Part shown: positions 1-10,849 of the stretch, in pieces | Layout of the letters: each line of letters opens with the position of its first letter | Position numbering within the stretch: position 1 is the first letter of the stretch | Notes under the pieces: model-generated | Database searches by the model: none | Told to the model about the DNA's origin: nothing | What the model saw: only the letters and a program-made list of their open reading frames with translations | Made by a program: the position numbers and the translations under genes | Source: Euprymna scolopes | Lineage: Eukaryota; Mollusca; Cephalopoda; Sepiida; Sepiolidae | Reading direction: 5' to 3' | Length of the DNA stretch: 26,305 nucleotides | Assembly (NCBI GenBank): GCA_024364805.1 | Contig: CM044501.1 | Location: 63,182,162-63,208,466, forward strand

Positions 1-1330
1 AAAAAAAAAAAAAAAACATCCACCCAAGCATGGAGTATCGTTGACACATTTGTGTTCATGCATCTATCACTAGTCGAGCCCTCTTAGATTTGGGGGGGGG
101 GATTCTTTACACTAATTGACCCCACACTATCAACCAAGCGCAAGCTCTTATCCCGTTGCTGCAATGTTGCATCCCTGTGCCTGTTTTACAAATGCTTTAT
201 TGGGATATGCTCTGACAAACTTGTAGCACTTGTGCCCCTTGACATAAATAGACAAACAGCAAACTCCCACGCCTTCATTATTTAGGTCTCTAGATACTAG
301 AAAGCCTTCTACTCTAATAGATTTTTTTTCCCCCTTGAAGTGGTAAACTTTGAAATTCCTTCCCCGTTTCCTGCTTTCCTGATTGTACTAACATGTTAAA
401 ATTTAGGTGTAATGCAAACAGCCATTTTGCTTTTGAACTCCCTTTCCTGTAAACATTGTCCCAAATAGTAAACCCATACCTGCAAGCGACAATATGCCTC
501 GTTTTGGGGTGAACAAGAGGATAAAATAAATAAATTGGATATATTTCATCGCCAAATGCTTAAATCTTAATTGCTGGTGAGATTAATTTTATTGCTTGAA
601 AATCTCACGCAAATAAAAAGATTACTGCTTTAAATGCATAATCTCAAATTAGTGTAATCTCAACAGTTTGTTTGCCTACCCTAAGGGTTTAAAATAAATC
701 TTTCATCTGTATCAGACATTGCTAAGAGCGAAGATTATAGCATCTAATGGCAGTACAAAGTGCAGTTAAAACAAAAATTAAAAACAAGTGTAAAAATTCA
801 TGAGAATATGCAAAATAATGGATAAGATACCCTCTAAATGATGCTTGTGCAATGAAGTCTTTATAGTGAAGCAAGGCTTACACAATTCCCAAACTGTACT
901 TCTGAATCAGCATTGCAAAGGGGAAATTATAATCTTATGGTAATATAGTTGCTGAAGATCAGAATTTTATTTTTAAAAGCCTGAGTAAATCTAAATATTC
1001 ATGAGAATTTGAGATCAGTTAATTTCTTATTCATAGTATTTTTTTTTTAAACATCCATTTTACATGCTGGCATGTGCTGGATGGTTTTTAGAAAATGACT
1101 TTCAAACTAACCTATCTTTCACAAGGTTTTCATTTTTTTTTTTTTTGATTCATGCTTTGGATTTTATAAAACTTTCTGAAAAGTTGTAACTAACTGATTC
1201 CTTACATAATTTTGTTTGTCTATACTTCGCAATAACTCTTCTAGGGGCTCTTTTAGGACTAATAAAACCACTATTTTGGGGACTATTTTACCAGATTTGT
1301 CCAAAATTTTGTATCTATTTAGCATTTTTG
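1..1330. other. Unassigned AT-rich sequence
   Basis: The window opens on a run of 16 A, so its left edge cuts through a poly-A tract. The rest is AT-rich with no open frame longer than about 60 codons and no repeat I recognise. TAAT-type motifs and ATTCATGAGAA occur twice (near 797 and 997), one followed by an octamer-like ATATGCAAA. This could be unique intron sequence. Confidence 0.5.
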
Positions 1331-1672
1331 CATGGTGCTGAACTCAAATTTAAATATGTTAAGGCCTTGGGGACTTCTGGGGCTAAATGGTGGGGGGGGG
1401 GCAAATGATGGACAGTCGTTCCTTTTTTGCATGGTGCTGAACTCAAATTTAAATATGTTAAGGCCTTGGGAACTTCTGGGGCTAAATGGTGGGGGGGGGC
1501 AAATGATGGACAGTCGTTCCTTTTTTGCATGGTGCAGAACTCAAATTTACATATGTTAAGGCCTAAAACTGCACCGTTTGTTCATTTTCACCAGGATTTG
1601 ACATACCCTGGGGGACTTTTGGGGCTAAATATGGGAGGGGCAAATGCTGAACCTAGTCGTTTTTTTTTTATG
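1331..1672 (+). repeat. G-rich minisatellite, 98-99 bp unit, about three copies
   Basis: Units start at CATGGTGCTGAACTC (1331), the same word at 1430, and CATGGTGCAGAACTC at 1528, giving periods of 99 and 98 bp. Units 1 and 2 are nearly identical. Unit 3 is more diverged and carries about 40 extra bases in its middle. Each unit holds four G runs, for example 1369-1372, 1379-1382 and a run of ten G at 1392-1401. Open frames here on both strands are repeat shadows. Confidence 0.85.
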
Positions 1673-1740
1673 CATTGTTCACTGTGCACTCACGGGGGAC
1701 TATGCATGCTTCACTTGTTTTTATTTAGTTTCATTTTCTC

Positions 1741-1796
1741 TATTGAAATCATTTCAGACAAGGCATGAAGCTACTTGATGTAAGGAGCTAAAAAAA
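1741..1796 (+). repeat. Fragment of the dispersed repeat also present at 23807-23862
   Basis: AGACAAGGCATGAAGC, then a near-identical stretch to TAAGGAGCTAA, matches 23822-23857 with only a few differences over about 40-50 bp. Beyond this core the two loci diverge. It lies 270 bp left of the 5' LTR. Confidence 0.6.
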
Positions 1797-2064
1797 TACC
1801 ACTTCAAGGTCAAAACCTACCCAATGGTGTTAGATAGTGTCAGACCCAGAAAACAGCAATTCACCCCCTTTGTCAGAAAGATCCCTCATGTAATATAAGG
1901 ACTAAACAACAAAATAAGGGAAGCGAAAGTTATGAAGCTGCCGAAAATAAACTCAAGATCCACTTTCTACTCTCCTTTTAAATCCATTCTGCTCACTTCC
2001 TTTCATGTTTTCATATCGAGAAGTACTTCTTTGGTCTTCTGGTCAAGAGCAAAAGTATAGTATC

Positions 2065-2276
2065 TGTAATAACTTTCTTATAAAAGTGACTTTCTCTTTA
2101 TTTGTGTATCTCCTCTCACGTGATGTTGCCATTTGCTTTTTCTTTATTTTCTTATTTAAAAACTTATTTTTTTTATTTACACGCATTCCTGGCCACTTGC
2201 TGCATTCGTTGTAAAACTCAGTTGAATAAAACCTTGAAAAAAGATCTTTCTGCTTGGGTCTTCATTATATATTACA
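2065..2276 (+). repeat. 5' LTR of the Gypsy element
   Basis: Begins TGTAATAACTTTC and ends ATTACA. It shares long blocks with 5445-5667, including AAAGTGACTTTCTCTTTATT, CATTCCTGGCCACTTG and TCAGTTGAATAAA. The GAATAAA word at 2223-2229 is the likely polyadenylation signal. The start was set by comparison with the 3' copy, where it follows a purine tract. Confidence 0.85.
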
Positions 2277-2389
2277 ATTTATTCAACTGAATTTTTTTTT
2301 CAACCTAATTTTATCAATGAGATAAAATTATAGACAGATTCAACATATCTTTTGCTGACCTTCAGGCTAGCAGACTTTAGAAACTATGG

Positions 2390-3100
2390 TACCAAAACTT
2401 TACTAAAGCAATACCTTCAGGCTTTGAATCATCTTGCCGCTGACTGTTGCTTCAAAGATGTTCAGTGATGAATTTGTCCGCGATGCCTTTATACGATGCC
2501 TTTATACGTGGCCTACAGTCTTCCATAGTATGTGCCAAACTTCTTGAAAACAATACATTGGATTTCAAGGGGGCTACTGAATGTGCTAAGGCATTAGACC
2601 AAGCCCATACGTCTTTCAAACTAGACATACTGCCACTGCTACTCCAACTCAAAATGATTCTACCAATGCTGTCACTGCTACTATGACTAAAAACATACTC
2701 CCTGACACTGCTGATTCTTGTATGGAGTTTGATTCTGTACTGTCTACTGCCCTTCTTACTCACAGCAGATGCTTACAGTTGTGGAGGGAAATGTCACCTT
2801 AAGGATGATCGTCATCATTGTCCTGCTCGCAATAAAATATGCTGAAATTGTGACAAATTCGGTCATTTTGCTAAAGTTTGCCGTTCTACAAGACCGACAC
2901 CTTCACATTCTACTTTGCTATAGTAGCCCGTGCTAACAATGTTGATAATTCTCCTGTTACTAAATAAAATGTTTTATAAAATGGTAAAATTAAAAGGTAA
3001 ACCACTTACCACCATTACAGACATGGGCATCTCTGATAATTTTATTAGTGCTAGTCTCGTTAAAACCTTGAACTTGTCCACTCGGAAACTAGACTCTGTA
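2390..3100 (+). pseudogene. Gypsy gag and protease remnant
   Basis: Short open stretches resemble the C-terminal part of a Gypsy Gag: a helical segment with ATECAKALDQA, then a zinc-knuckle pair with Cys and His spacing that includes NCDKFGHFAKVC (about 2842-2882). A protease-like stretch follows at about 2985-3080, reading VKLKGKPLTTITDMGISDNF, equivalent to the strand and DTGAS active-site region of retropepsins. Most of an expected capsid domain is not recognisable, so gag is strongly reduced. Fossil. Confidence 0.7.
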
Positions 3101-3289
3101 ATTTCTATGGCATCATCCATCCTTTCCCTCAAACTATCTGAATATTGCACTGAGAATATTACATTCAACGGTTTCAAGTATAAAGATATTGACTTCACGA
3201 TACTCCCTAATTCATGCATGGATGTTATACTCAGAATACTCTTTAAAAATGCATTACTATTTCTTTTTGTGGGTTGCAGGATAGTCTAA

Positions 3290-4400
3290 AGATCTGCGCC
3301 GTTACAAAAATCAATTGTGCTCTTGTTAAATTATTCAGAAATTTGACCCCTAACTGCAAACCTATTGCTACTAAGTCCCGCTATTACCATGCTGAGGATG
3401 CTCGGTTTATTGAAAAAGAAAGTCTTAAATTACTTGAGAATGATATAATTGAACCAAGTTATTCTCCATGGCATGCTCAAATTGTTGCAACTTCATCTAA
3501 AAACGATTGGTAGTCGATTTCTCCCAGACTATTAATCATTTCCCTTTGCTCGATTCATACCACTTGCCACAAATCGAAGATCTTATAAACCAAATAACCC
3601 AGTATCATATCTTCAGTATAATTGACTTGTCTAAAACATACTATCAGATTGAAATTTGCCCATCAGATCACCCTTATACTGCCTTTCAAGCTGGAAATCG
3701 TCTATATCACTTTAAATGAATACGCATGGGTGTCACAAATGGAGTCTCTGCATTTTAACGTTTCATAAATTCTTTTATTTCTGATAACAGATTGTCTGGA
3801 ACCTTTTCTTACGACATAACAATTCGCGGTAGGACCCAGAGGGAGCACATTTGAGCATTTCTTAAAGGCTGCTTCAACATACAACCTCAAAATAAACGGG
3901 GGGGGGGGGAATTCAAAGTTTTCACTTTGTTCTATTAACAGACTTGTAATGGAACTCTTCAACCTGATCCTGAGTATTTGAGACCTCTTTTACAAATGCT
4001 TCCTCCTTCAGACTCAAAATCGTTAAAAAGGTGTCTTAGTATGTTTGCTTACTATGCTAAATGGATATCTAATTACTCATCCAAAATTTGCCCACTAGTT
4101 GAAAATAAACAATTCCCGATGTCGTTCATGGTTGTAAACTCCTTCAAAGAGCTCAAGAAAGAAATTGCTGAATCTTCTTTAAAGGTTATCGATGATGAAT
4201 TGCTGTTTGTTATTGAAATTGATGCCTCAGTACCTATTAGAGGCACTCTCTTACAAACTGGGAGACCTGTAACGTTCTATTCCCCGGTCCTTTAACCCCT
4301 CTGAAACGCAACTTCATATAGTCGAAAAAAAATATGCCATAGTAGAATGTGTTCGTAAATGGAGAGATCTCATTACTGGGAAACATTTCACTATTATTAC
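3290..4400 (+). pseudogene. Gypsy reverse transcriptase and RNase H remnant
   Basis: RT fingers and palm are recognisable: LLENDIIEPSYSPWHAQIV (about 3430-3485), YHLPQIEDLINQI (about 3560) and IFSIIDLSKTYYQIEI (about 3610-3655), the usual Gypsy motifs around the first catalytic Asp. RNase H follows with LLFVIEIDAS (about 4201-4230) and, further on, the stretch around 4310-4390 that in this family lies near the catalytic Glu and His. The segment is shorter than an intact RT-RNase H region. Fossil; it makes no enzyme. Confidence 0.85.
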
Positions 4401-4599
4401 GTATCTTTTATGTTTAAACCTGCTAATCATAAAAAAAATTAAAAATGATAAAATTATATGGTGGAAAATGAAACTTCTTTCATGATATAAAACACTGTCC
4501 TGGGAATGAAAATGTTGTCTCTAATACGTTATCGTGAACATGTGGTACTGCTATTTCTTTCTTGGAGGAACTAAAATCAATTCATAATTTTTATACTAC

Positions 4600-5408
4600 A
4601 TCCTGGAGTACAATGCTTTTGGCATTTTGTAAGGTTATAAAATATGCGATATTGAATCAATGAAGTCACGCACGTGACTTCAGAATGTCCTACTTGTGCC
4701 AAAATAAAACCCCAATTCCTTAATTTCCCTAATCATATTCTTATCCATTCTACTACGCCATGTCAAGATCTTTCTATTGATTACAAAGGGCCTCTTCCGG
4801 TATCCTTGCCACGTTGTCGTTACATACTGTTGTCGATGAATATAGTCGATTTCCTTTCACTTCCTATGACTTGCCATTGGATCCAGTAACACTACTGCTT
4901 GTAACCCAAGAGGTAACAGCGAATGTGAGCGCTATGATGGAATTATATGGCACATTATCTTATTAGCTTTGGAATGTCAACGGTTACCTATTAACGCTTG
5001 GCAGGACATTCTACATGATGTTTTACATGCTATTCGCTCTCTACTATGAAAACCACTATTGAGGTAATGCAATTTCTTAAAGCCAACCCTACACATGTGA
5101 GAATTCGACATCGTGACGGTTGGGAGGATTCGGTAGCGTTGAGACATTTGGCTAGTTTTCCACGATCTCAGAATCCTGGTGAAAATTCTTGCCCAGATTG
5201 ACCTCAGGATTCTGCTGAGAAAGTGAACCTAGATCGACCTCAAGATTCTGCTGGAGATGCGGACTCTGAAAATCTGTCCTCTTCGTCTTGTGCAAGTCCT
5301 GATATTCATATTTCCAACAAGTCTGAGACTTCTGACACTTCCGGTGGTGAGCTGCCTCTTCGCCAGTCTAGCAGGACTCGCAAACTAGTCCAGCAGATGG
5401 ATTTATAA
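4600..5408 (+). pseudogene. Gypsy integrase and C-terminal tail remnant
   Basis: ECPTCAKIKPQFL (about 4682-4720) matches the second half of the integrase zinc-binding domain, followed by LSIDYKGPLP, the first catalytic Asp region. Around 4998-5050 is the conserved late-integrase segment that reads like the family's alIRSLL motif. The final stretch (5223-5408) is Ser/Asp-rich and ends with SSRTRKLVQQMDL, the basic tail that closes many Gypsy pol proteins. Fossil, much shortened. Confidence 0.8.
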
Positions 5409-5433
5409 ACTTTCTAAGAGTAATCTGTTTCAA

Positions 5434-5444
5434 GTGAGAAAGAG
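5434..5444 (+). other. Polypurine tract of the Gypsy element
   Basis: GTGAGAAAGAG directly abuts the TG of the 3' LTR at 5445, where the plus-strand primer of an LTR element is expected. It supports the LTR boundary. Confidence 0.65.
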
Positions 5445-5667
5445 TGTTATAATTTTCTTATAACTTTATGAAAGTGACTTTCTCTTTATTTGCATATCTC
5501 CTCTCACGTCATCTTGCCATTTGCTTTTTCTTTATTTTCTTCTTTGAATATTTAAAAAAAAAATTTTTTTTACATGCATTCCTGGCCACTTGCCACATTT
5601 ATCGTAAAATTCAGTTGAATAAAGCCTTGGGAAAAAGTCTTTCTCCTTGCGTCTTCATTACATTACA
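5445..5667 (+). repeat. 3' LTR of the Gypsy element
   Basis: Begins TGTTATAATTTTC and ends CATTACATTACA, matching the 5' LTR along its length. It contains the same TTGAATAAAG polyadenylation-type word near 5617. It is about 10 bp longer than the 5' copy. Confidence 0.85.
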
Positions 5668-6352
5668 CTGTTCTACTAACTAAACTTTTCTATCCCCAAT
5701 GCTTTCAACTGAAATTTTGTTTTATTTTTATCCCAATTCAGAGTTCCTTTTTAGGTAACTGGATTTTCCTTACATTAAAAACCGATCTTGTGAATAACTC
5801 TGTCATGGTGGAGAGGCAAGAAAATGGAGACAATTTTGGAATTGTGTTTAGACATGGTATGAATTAAATTTTTTTTTTTTTTTTGAAAACATCTGTTGCA
5901 TGATGGTCGATTTCCCCCCTTTAAAACGAGATTTTGATGAAATTTTATTGAATTACAATATTGTTTCTTTGTGATATTTAATTTAATGAAAAATGGATAA
6001 ACTTATTTTCTTAAAGTTTATTCAAAATATTTAAATGTGAATTGCCACAGACAGACAATATCTTGTCTCACAATTTTATCAGTTATACAGACTAACTGTG
6101 CCTATTTTGCTTCCATTTAACTCCTTGCACCCACCCTTCTTTTTTCTTATTATACATATTGAAAAAGAAACAAGAAAAATCGATGAATGAAAATAAAAAT
6201 CACAATTTATTCAGTTTTTATTTGCTGATCAATTTCCTTGTTAGTTATTTTCTCTATCTAGTACATTGAGTTTTATTATTACAATAGGTTCTAAAATAAA
6301 GATATAGATGTATATATTATCTTTGTCATTTTATATATGTTATATTTTTCTT

Positions 6353-6353
<1 letters not shown>
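5668..6353. other. AT-rich intergenic or intronic stretch
   Basis: No repeat family was recognised. At 5755-5856 there is a 102 bp stretch without stops between a TTCCTTTTTAG acceptor-like site and a TG|GTATGA donor-like site on the plus strand, opposite to NKAIN. It is listed among the findings as a weak exon candidate. Confidence 0.4.

Positions 6354-6409
<56 letters not shown>
6354..6409. repeat. (TA)n microsatellite
   Basis: About 56 bp of uninterrupted TA dinucleotides. The open frame running through it is a repeat artefact. Confidence 0.95.
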
Positions 6410-6414
<5 letters not shown>

Positions 6415-6599
6415 GAGAGACAGAACAAAAAAAAACAACATAAAATGTGTGCACGTTAAACCTATCTTCAAAAGACTATCATTTTATTTATGTTCAACAG
6501 GAGATAATTACTTCAATCAATATTTATACACAATTCTCCCTAACATCAAAAACAATGTGCACTTTCATATAGGCAGATTAATCACAAATGGAAAACAAT

Positions 6600-6601
<2 letters not shown>

Positions 6602-6658
<57 letters not shown>
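6602..6658. repeat. (AT)n microsatellite
   Basis: About 57 bp of uninterrupted AT dinucleotides, 192 bp from the first block and of almost the same length. Confidence 0.95.
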
Positions 6659-6660
<2 letters not shown>

Positions 6661-6913
6661 GAATTTATGATCAAAAACATTTCACAAATGTATTGTATGT
6701 TATTTCTATCCACAACCAGACAATGTGTGGATGAAATGAATTCCAACAAACTATTCATAAAAAAAAAAAATAGTAAAAATTTGTTAAATCGAGTGGAATT
6801 TCTAAAAACATTTTCTTTATGTAGACAATGTAAAGAACAGAAAAGTATTCAATAATCCAAACTAACCAAAATATATTAAAGTTCTAACTTTTTTAGATGA
6901 GGGCTGATTGTTT

Positions 6914-7120
6914 GTTACTTGTATTGATTGGACTATTGTTCTCATCTTGAGTTATTTGTGTAAAGTTTCAAAGCTAAAACTATAAATGAGACTAAAAAAA
7001 TAGACTAACTCACAGAATACGAAAATATCTACGGAGCCAGTAACTTTTCTCTTTTCGTTTCCAAACAACACGCCAACACTCGATGAGAACAATAGTTCGA
7101 TCAATACAAGTAATATAACC
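6914..7120. repeat. Inverted pair of SINE 3'-end fragments
   Basis: 6914-6957 read on the minus strand gives AACTCAAGATGAGAACAATA, and 7074-7120 on the plus strand gives ACACTCGATGAGAACAATAG; the similarity continues through ATCAATACAAGTAA in both. The arms are about 45 bp, with a spacer of roughly 115 bp. They match the 3' domain of the SINE family at 8447, 13898, 22341 and 25560. The 89-codon minus-strand frame at 6952-7221 runs through this repeat. Confidence 0.7.
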
Positions 7121-7640
7121 AAAATATATTTTTGCTTCCCAAGTAGAAGAGACGAAGCTAACATTATGAAACTGGAATTCTCCAGAAGAAAATATGCTTT
7201 TAGTAGTTCTCTGGAAGCCATCTTAGTTTTATTATTGAACTGTTACTAGTTGATCAATAGCAGTGTACGATTTTAATCAAATTTATAAAATTATTTGGGC
7301 CGGATTTAAAAGTTGGACTTATAACATTTAAGCTGACAATGAAGTTTTGATTCTGACTAACCAATTTTCATTTGTTATTGTTGTACCATGTTATTTGAAA
7401 TACACTAAAATTTATGCAATCAAATGCGGCAGTTTGGTAACATGTAGAAATACTTAAATAATCACCGTAAAAGAAAAATCAGTTAAAAACAAATTTTAAT
7501 CTTATTATTATCATTGCTAATTTGCTAATTTGTTTTTCATTCAGTTTAGCAACAGTTATATTTACTCATTCTTTTTTATAAACAAAAGCAAATGTTCATT
7601 CGTAATTTAGACACTGATGAATTATTGACCTTTTCATTCT
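7121..7640. other. No recognised feature
   Basis: AT-rich sequence with no convincing exon, RNA gene or repeat seen. Confidence 0.5.
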
Positions 7641-8010
7641 TTTTTCTTACTTGTGCCTGGCTTCTTTTTTTTTATTAAAATCAAGACTAGCCTCATTTTT
7701 AGTCTAGATACCGAACTTCCTATTTTCTTGCCTTTCCATGAAGACAGAGTTATACACAAGGTCGGGTTTTAATGTGGGGAAAATCCAGCTCCACAAAAAG
7801 GGGCACTCTGAATAGAAACAAAAATTAAAACCGTCTCAGTCATGAAGGATTTCTCCTCCACTAACCGAGGACAGAAAAGGTGAAGTGTAGTATCAGAACA
7901 GATACTACATTGTGATCTTGGCCCAAAAGGCCACATTACTTACACATGTTTTGTTAAATCAAAACTAACCTCATTTTTAAGTCTAAATACTGAACTTGAC
8001 AGAAAAAGAA
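7641..8010 (+). repeat. Dispersed repeat family D, copy 1, with partial tandem duplication
   Basis: 7729-7909 aligns with 10010-10199: TTATACACAAGGTCGGGTTT against TTAGACACAAGATCGATTTT, then TTAATGTGGGG, AGAACAGATACTACA and others. In addition, 7676-7717 (CTCATTTTTAGTCTAGATAC) is repeated at 7953-7997 (CTCATTTTTAAGTCTAAATA) with a period of about 279 bp, so a second, truncated unit follows the first. Confidence 0.7.
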
Positions 8011-8440
8011 AGCATGGTTATAGAGCACAGACATATTTACAAAAAAAAAAAAAAAAAAAAATTTGCCATCCAGAAATACTTTTTCCATGTTTGAATTCTC
8101 ATCCACTCTCATTGTCTTACATATTTTGCACACAAATTGATTATCTCTTCAACTACCAATAGACGTCACTCAAAATAATATTGTTTGTATTTAATTAAGT
8201 TCACCATCAATGAACCATTTAACGTGATTCTCAAATTTTAACCAAACTTCTAAAATTAATTCCTAGCTTCTAACCCATTTCAAAGTATAAAAAGTTCAAC
8301 ATTTTCGATGTTTTAGCTAAACTAATCAGGATTTGAATTTCTATAATCCACAATCAAACCTTTTTTCTTTAATGATTGAAGAAAGCTTGAAATATCCCAA
8401 GATATTTTCATAAAAAAAAAAAAAAAAAAAAAATTATCTT
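8011..8440. other. No recognised feature apart from A tracts
   Basis: Contains homopolymer A runs at about 8040-8060 and 8412-8432, otherwise AT-rich single-copy-looking sequence. Confidence 0.5.
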
Positions 8441-8446
8441 TTCTTC

Positions 8447-8630
8447 TTGGTATATCGTTACAGGTTCATACTTCGTATTATCTGGATTCTTCGGGCTATT
8501 GTCCTCATCGATAGTGTTATTTTCACAATGTTTCGGTTGATGTAAGTCCAGAATTTCGTCAGGTGTGTCTCGTCGAACTTTGGAATCTGCACGGAATTTT
8601 GAACAGAACCCTTTATTTAATCCACAGAGA
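8447..8630 (-). mobile_element. SINE fragment (3' part), minus orientation
   Basis: Read on the minus strand it contains GGATTAAATAAAGGGTTCTG, AAAGTTCGACGAGACACACC, ACATCAACCGAAACATTGTG, AATAACACTA and GAAGAATCCAGATAATACGA. These match in order the body and 3' domain of the tRNA-headed copy at 22341-22690. The tRNA-like head is missing. Confidence 0.75.
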
Positions 8631-8639
8631 GTAGAATGC

Positions 8640-8790
8640 TCAACAAGATGTACCTAAACAAGGTTGAGGTTTGGGGAGAGGGAGGGGGTCATCCATAAAA
8701 AACAGTATGAAAATAACACTCAAGATGAGAACAGTAGACTAAATACAAATAATCCTCATCTCAAAAATTCAGAACCATAATAGGTTCATA
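8640..8790 (+). mobile_element. SINE fragment (3' end), plus orientation
   Basis: Contains GCTCAACAAGATGTACCTAA, then AAAATAACACTCAAGATGAG, AACAGTAGACTAAATACAAA and CTCAAAAATTCAGAAC, the same 3' domain as 25850-26000. It sits head-to-head with the fragment at 8447-8630. Confidence 0.7.
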
Positions 8791-8890
8791 TTTATTTATT
8801 TATTAATATAAAAAGCAGAGCATCCCTCCCCATCCCCCCCCCAAATAAAATACTGATGAGATTGGTCTACTATGGAATAGGGATATTTTA

Positions 8891-9520
<630 letters not shown>

Positions 9521-9570
9521 TTAACTGAATTAAAAATATCAACGTTTTTTTTGCATTGATTACTTTTTTT

Positions 9571-10205
9571 TTCTTACTTATGCACCACAAGGCCAAAAGC
9601 CACTTGAGGATAAGTGCTTATGAGATGGAATGATTGACAGTTGAGATGAAGAACCTTATGAGAGGACTGAAAATGATTAATGGGTTAGACCAAGTTTAAA
9701 TACTTGTGGGGACGGTTCATCACAGAAATCTGTTATCATTTAATTTGAAGATGCCCATATTGCAGTCTGTAAGAAAGCAATCCAGTGGTAACGTGTTCCA
9801 CAGACAGGAGGTTTCTCTGAATAAACTCTGCTTGTGGAAATTATGCTTGATGCTAAGTACACAGAAGAAAGAGTTTTTTAATTGAAGCAAGTTCTTGCTG
9901 TAAATGTTTTGCAAGGAGGAACCAAAGATTAGAACTCAATCGAGCATCTTCCATGGAAATATATTTTAAGGTAGATTCCTTTAGTCTCAGGCTGATGTCT
10001 CTATTTACTTATCTCCCCAAAAGGCAAAGTTAGACACAAGATCGATTTTTAATGTGGGGGAGGGGGGACATCTAGCTCCTCCAAAAAAGGGTACTTAGGA
10101 TTAGAACAAAAAACAAAAATTGCCTTATTCTAGAAGGAATTCTCCTTCATTGACCAAGGGCAGAACAAACTAAGTGTAGCATCAGAACAAATACTACACT
10201 TTTTT
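9571..10205 (+). repeat. Dispersed repeat family D, copy 2 (longest)
   Basis: The 3' third (10010-10199) matches 7729-7909, and 9886-9970 matches 9307-9389, so this locus holds the fullest copy in the window. On the minus strand 9914-9720 reads HKQSLFRETSCLWNTLPLDC and then a short tail and stop, resembling the LWNSLP-type C-terminus of many LINE reverse transcriptase proteins. The family may therefore derive from a LINE 3' end, but this is weak. The 64-codon frame is not counted as a gene. Confidence 0.65.
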
Positions 10206-10604
10206 GAGAAGAGCTAAAATTCTGTCATCTAGTTGCCACTTATGGCATGGGATCTTAGATTCCTTAAATTGCTAAAACTCTTGACAAATGTTGTTCTATA
10301 GGACTAACGTAACATCTATCTCCCCACCTACCGCCTCAATTTCCGATTAGTTTCTTGAACTTAGTCTTATATATATCTGGTTATTTCTTGTAAGACATTC
10401 ATGGCATGAACATCCCTCTATCATAACTACAGAGAATTTTCTTTTTTCTCCTCATGTGCCTAAAATCATATGAAACTTCCATAAATAGTCCCCCTCATCT
10501 CCAAGAAATTACATCCATTGCCTTTTTTTTTTTTTTTTTTAAACTTCAACTCACTCGCAAAATATCACTTCTAGTGAGAAGAAAGAGCCCATAAATCTGA
10601 CTAA
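10206..10604. other. No recognised feature
   Basis: AT-rich sequence with a T run at about 10524-10540. No exon or repeat was recognised. Confidence 0.5.
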
Positions 10605-10690
10605 CTGGAGTTGTGAAGCAAGATGTTTGTTCACATTACATTCAAATTTCTGTATGTTAGTACAGTCAGCAAAACAGGAAGTGTCATTGT
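10605..10690 (+). repeat. Dispersed repeat, copy 1 of 2
   Basis: TGTTCACATTACATTCAAAT near 10629 recurs near 13032, with similar flanks (GTATGTTAGTACAGT against GCATGTTGAGATAGT). The alignable stretch is about 75-85 bp, in the same orientation. Confidence 0.7.
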
Positions 10691-10849
10691 GTTGTTTGTT
10701 TGCTTTGTTAATGATTATGAGTACAAGAATCCTTCACATTTTCCCCTTCACTCTTTATTCTTGTTGTGGACTACATCCTGCGCATGTCTGTAGACATGAT
10801 CCACACAAAGGAGTTTCAAATAAAACTTATAAAACTTGATAAAACTCGT

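Larger units (their letters stand above)
2065..5667 (+). mobile_element. Ty3/Gypsy LTR retrotransposon, old and broken
   Basis: About 3.6 kb bounded by direct repeats beginning TGTWATAA and ending ATTACA. The order of recognisable parts is gag with a zinc-knuckle region, aspartic protease, reverse transcriptase, RNase H, integrase and a C-terminal basic tail, then a purine tract touching the 3' LTR. Protease before RT and integrase after RNase H is the Ty3/Gypsy order. The element is clearly a fossil: the open reading is broken well over ten times and gag and pol are shortened. The two LTRs look roughly 85 percent alike by eye (not computed), so insertion is old. It lies antisense to the NKAIN exon. 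No clear target-site duplication was found. Confidence 0.9.

Noticed and set aside
1315-1768. Repeated peptides in three overlapping frames
   Set aside because: They arise from the 98-99 bp minisatellite, not from a repeat protein.
6308-6670. 120-codon plus frame
   Set aside because: It is mostly Tyr-Ile from the two TA microsatellites.
6952-7221. 89-codon minus frame starting MASRELLKAYFLLENSSFIM with a hydrophobic segment
   Set aside because: The start context is good, but part of the hydrophobic segment lies in the inverted SINE fragment and no homology is recognised. Treated as a chance frame.
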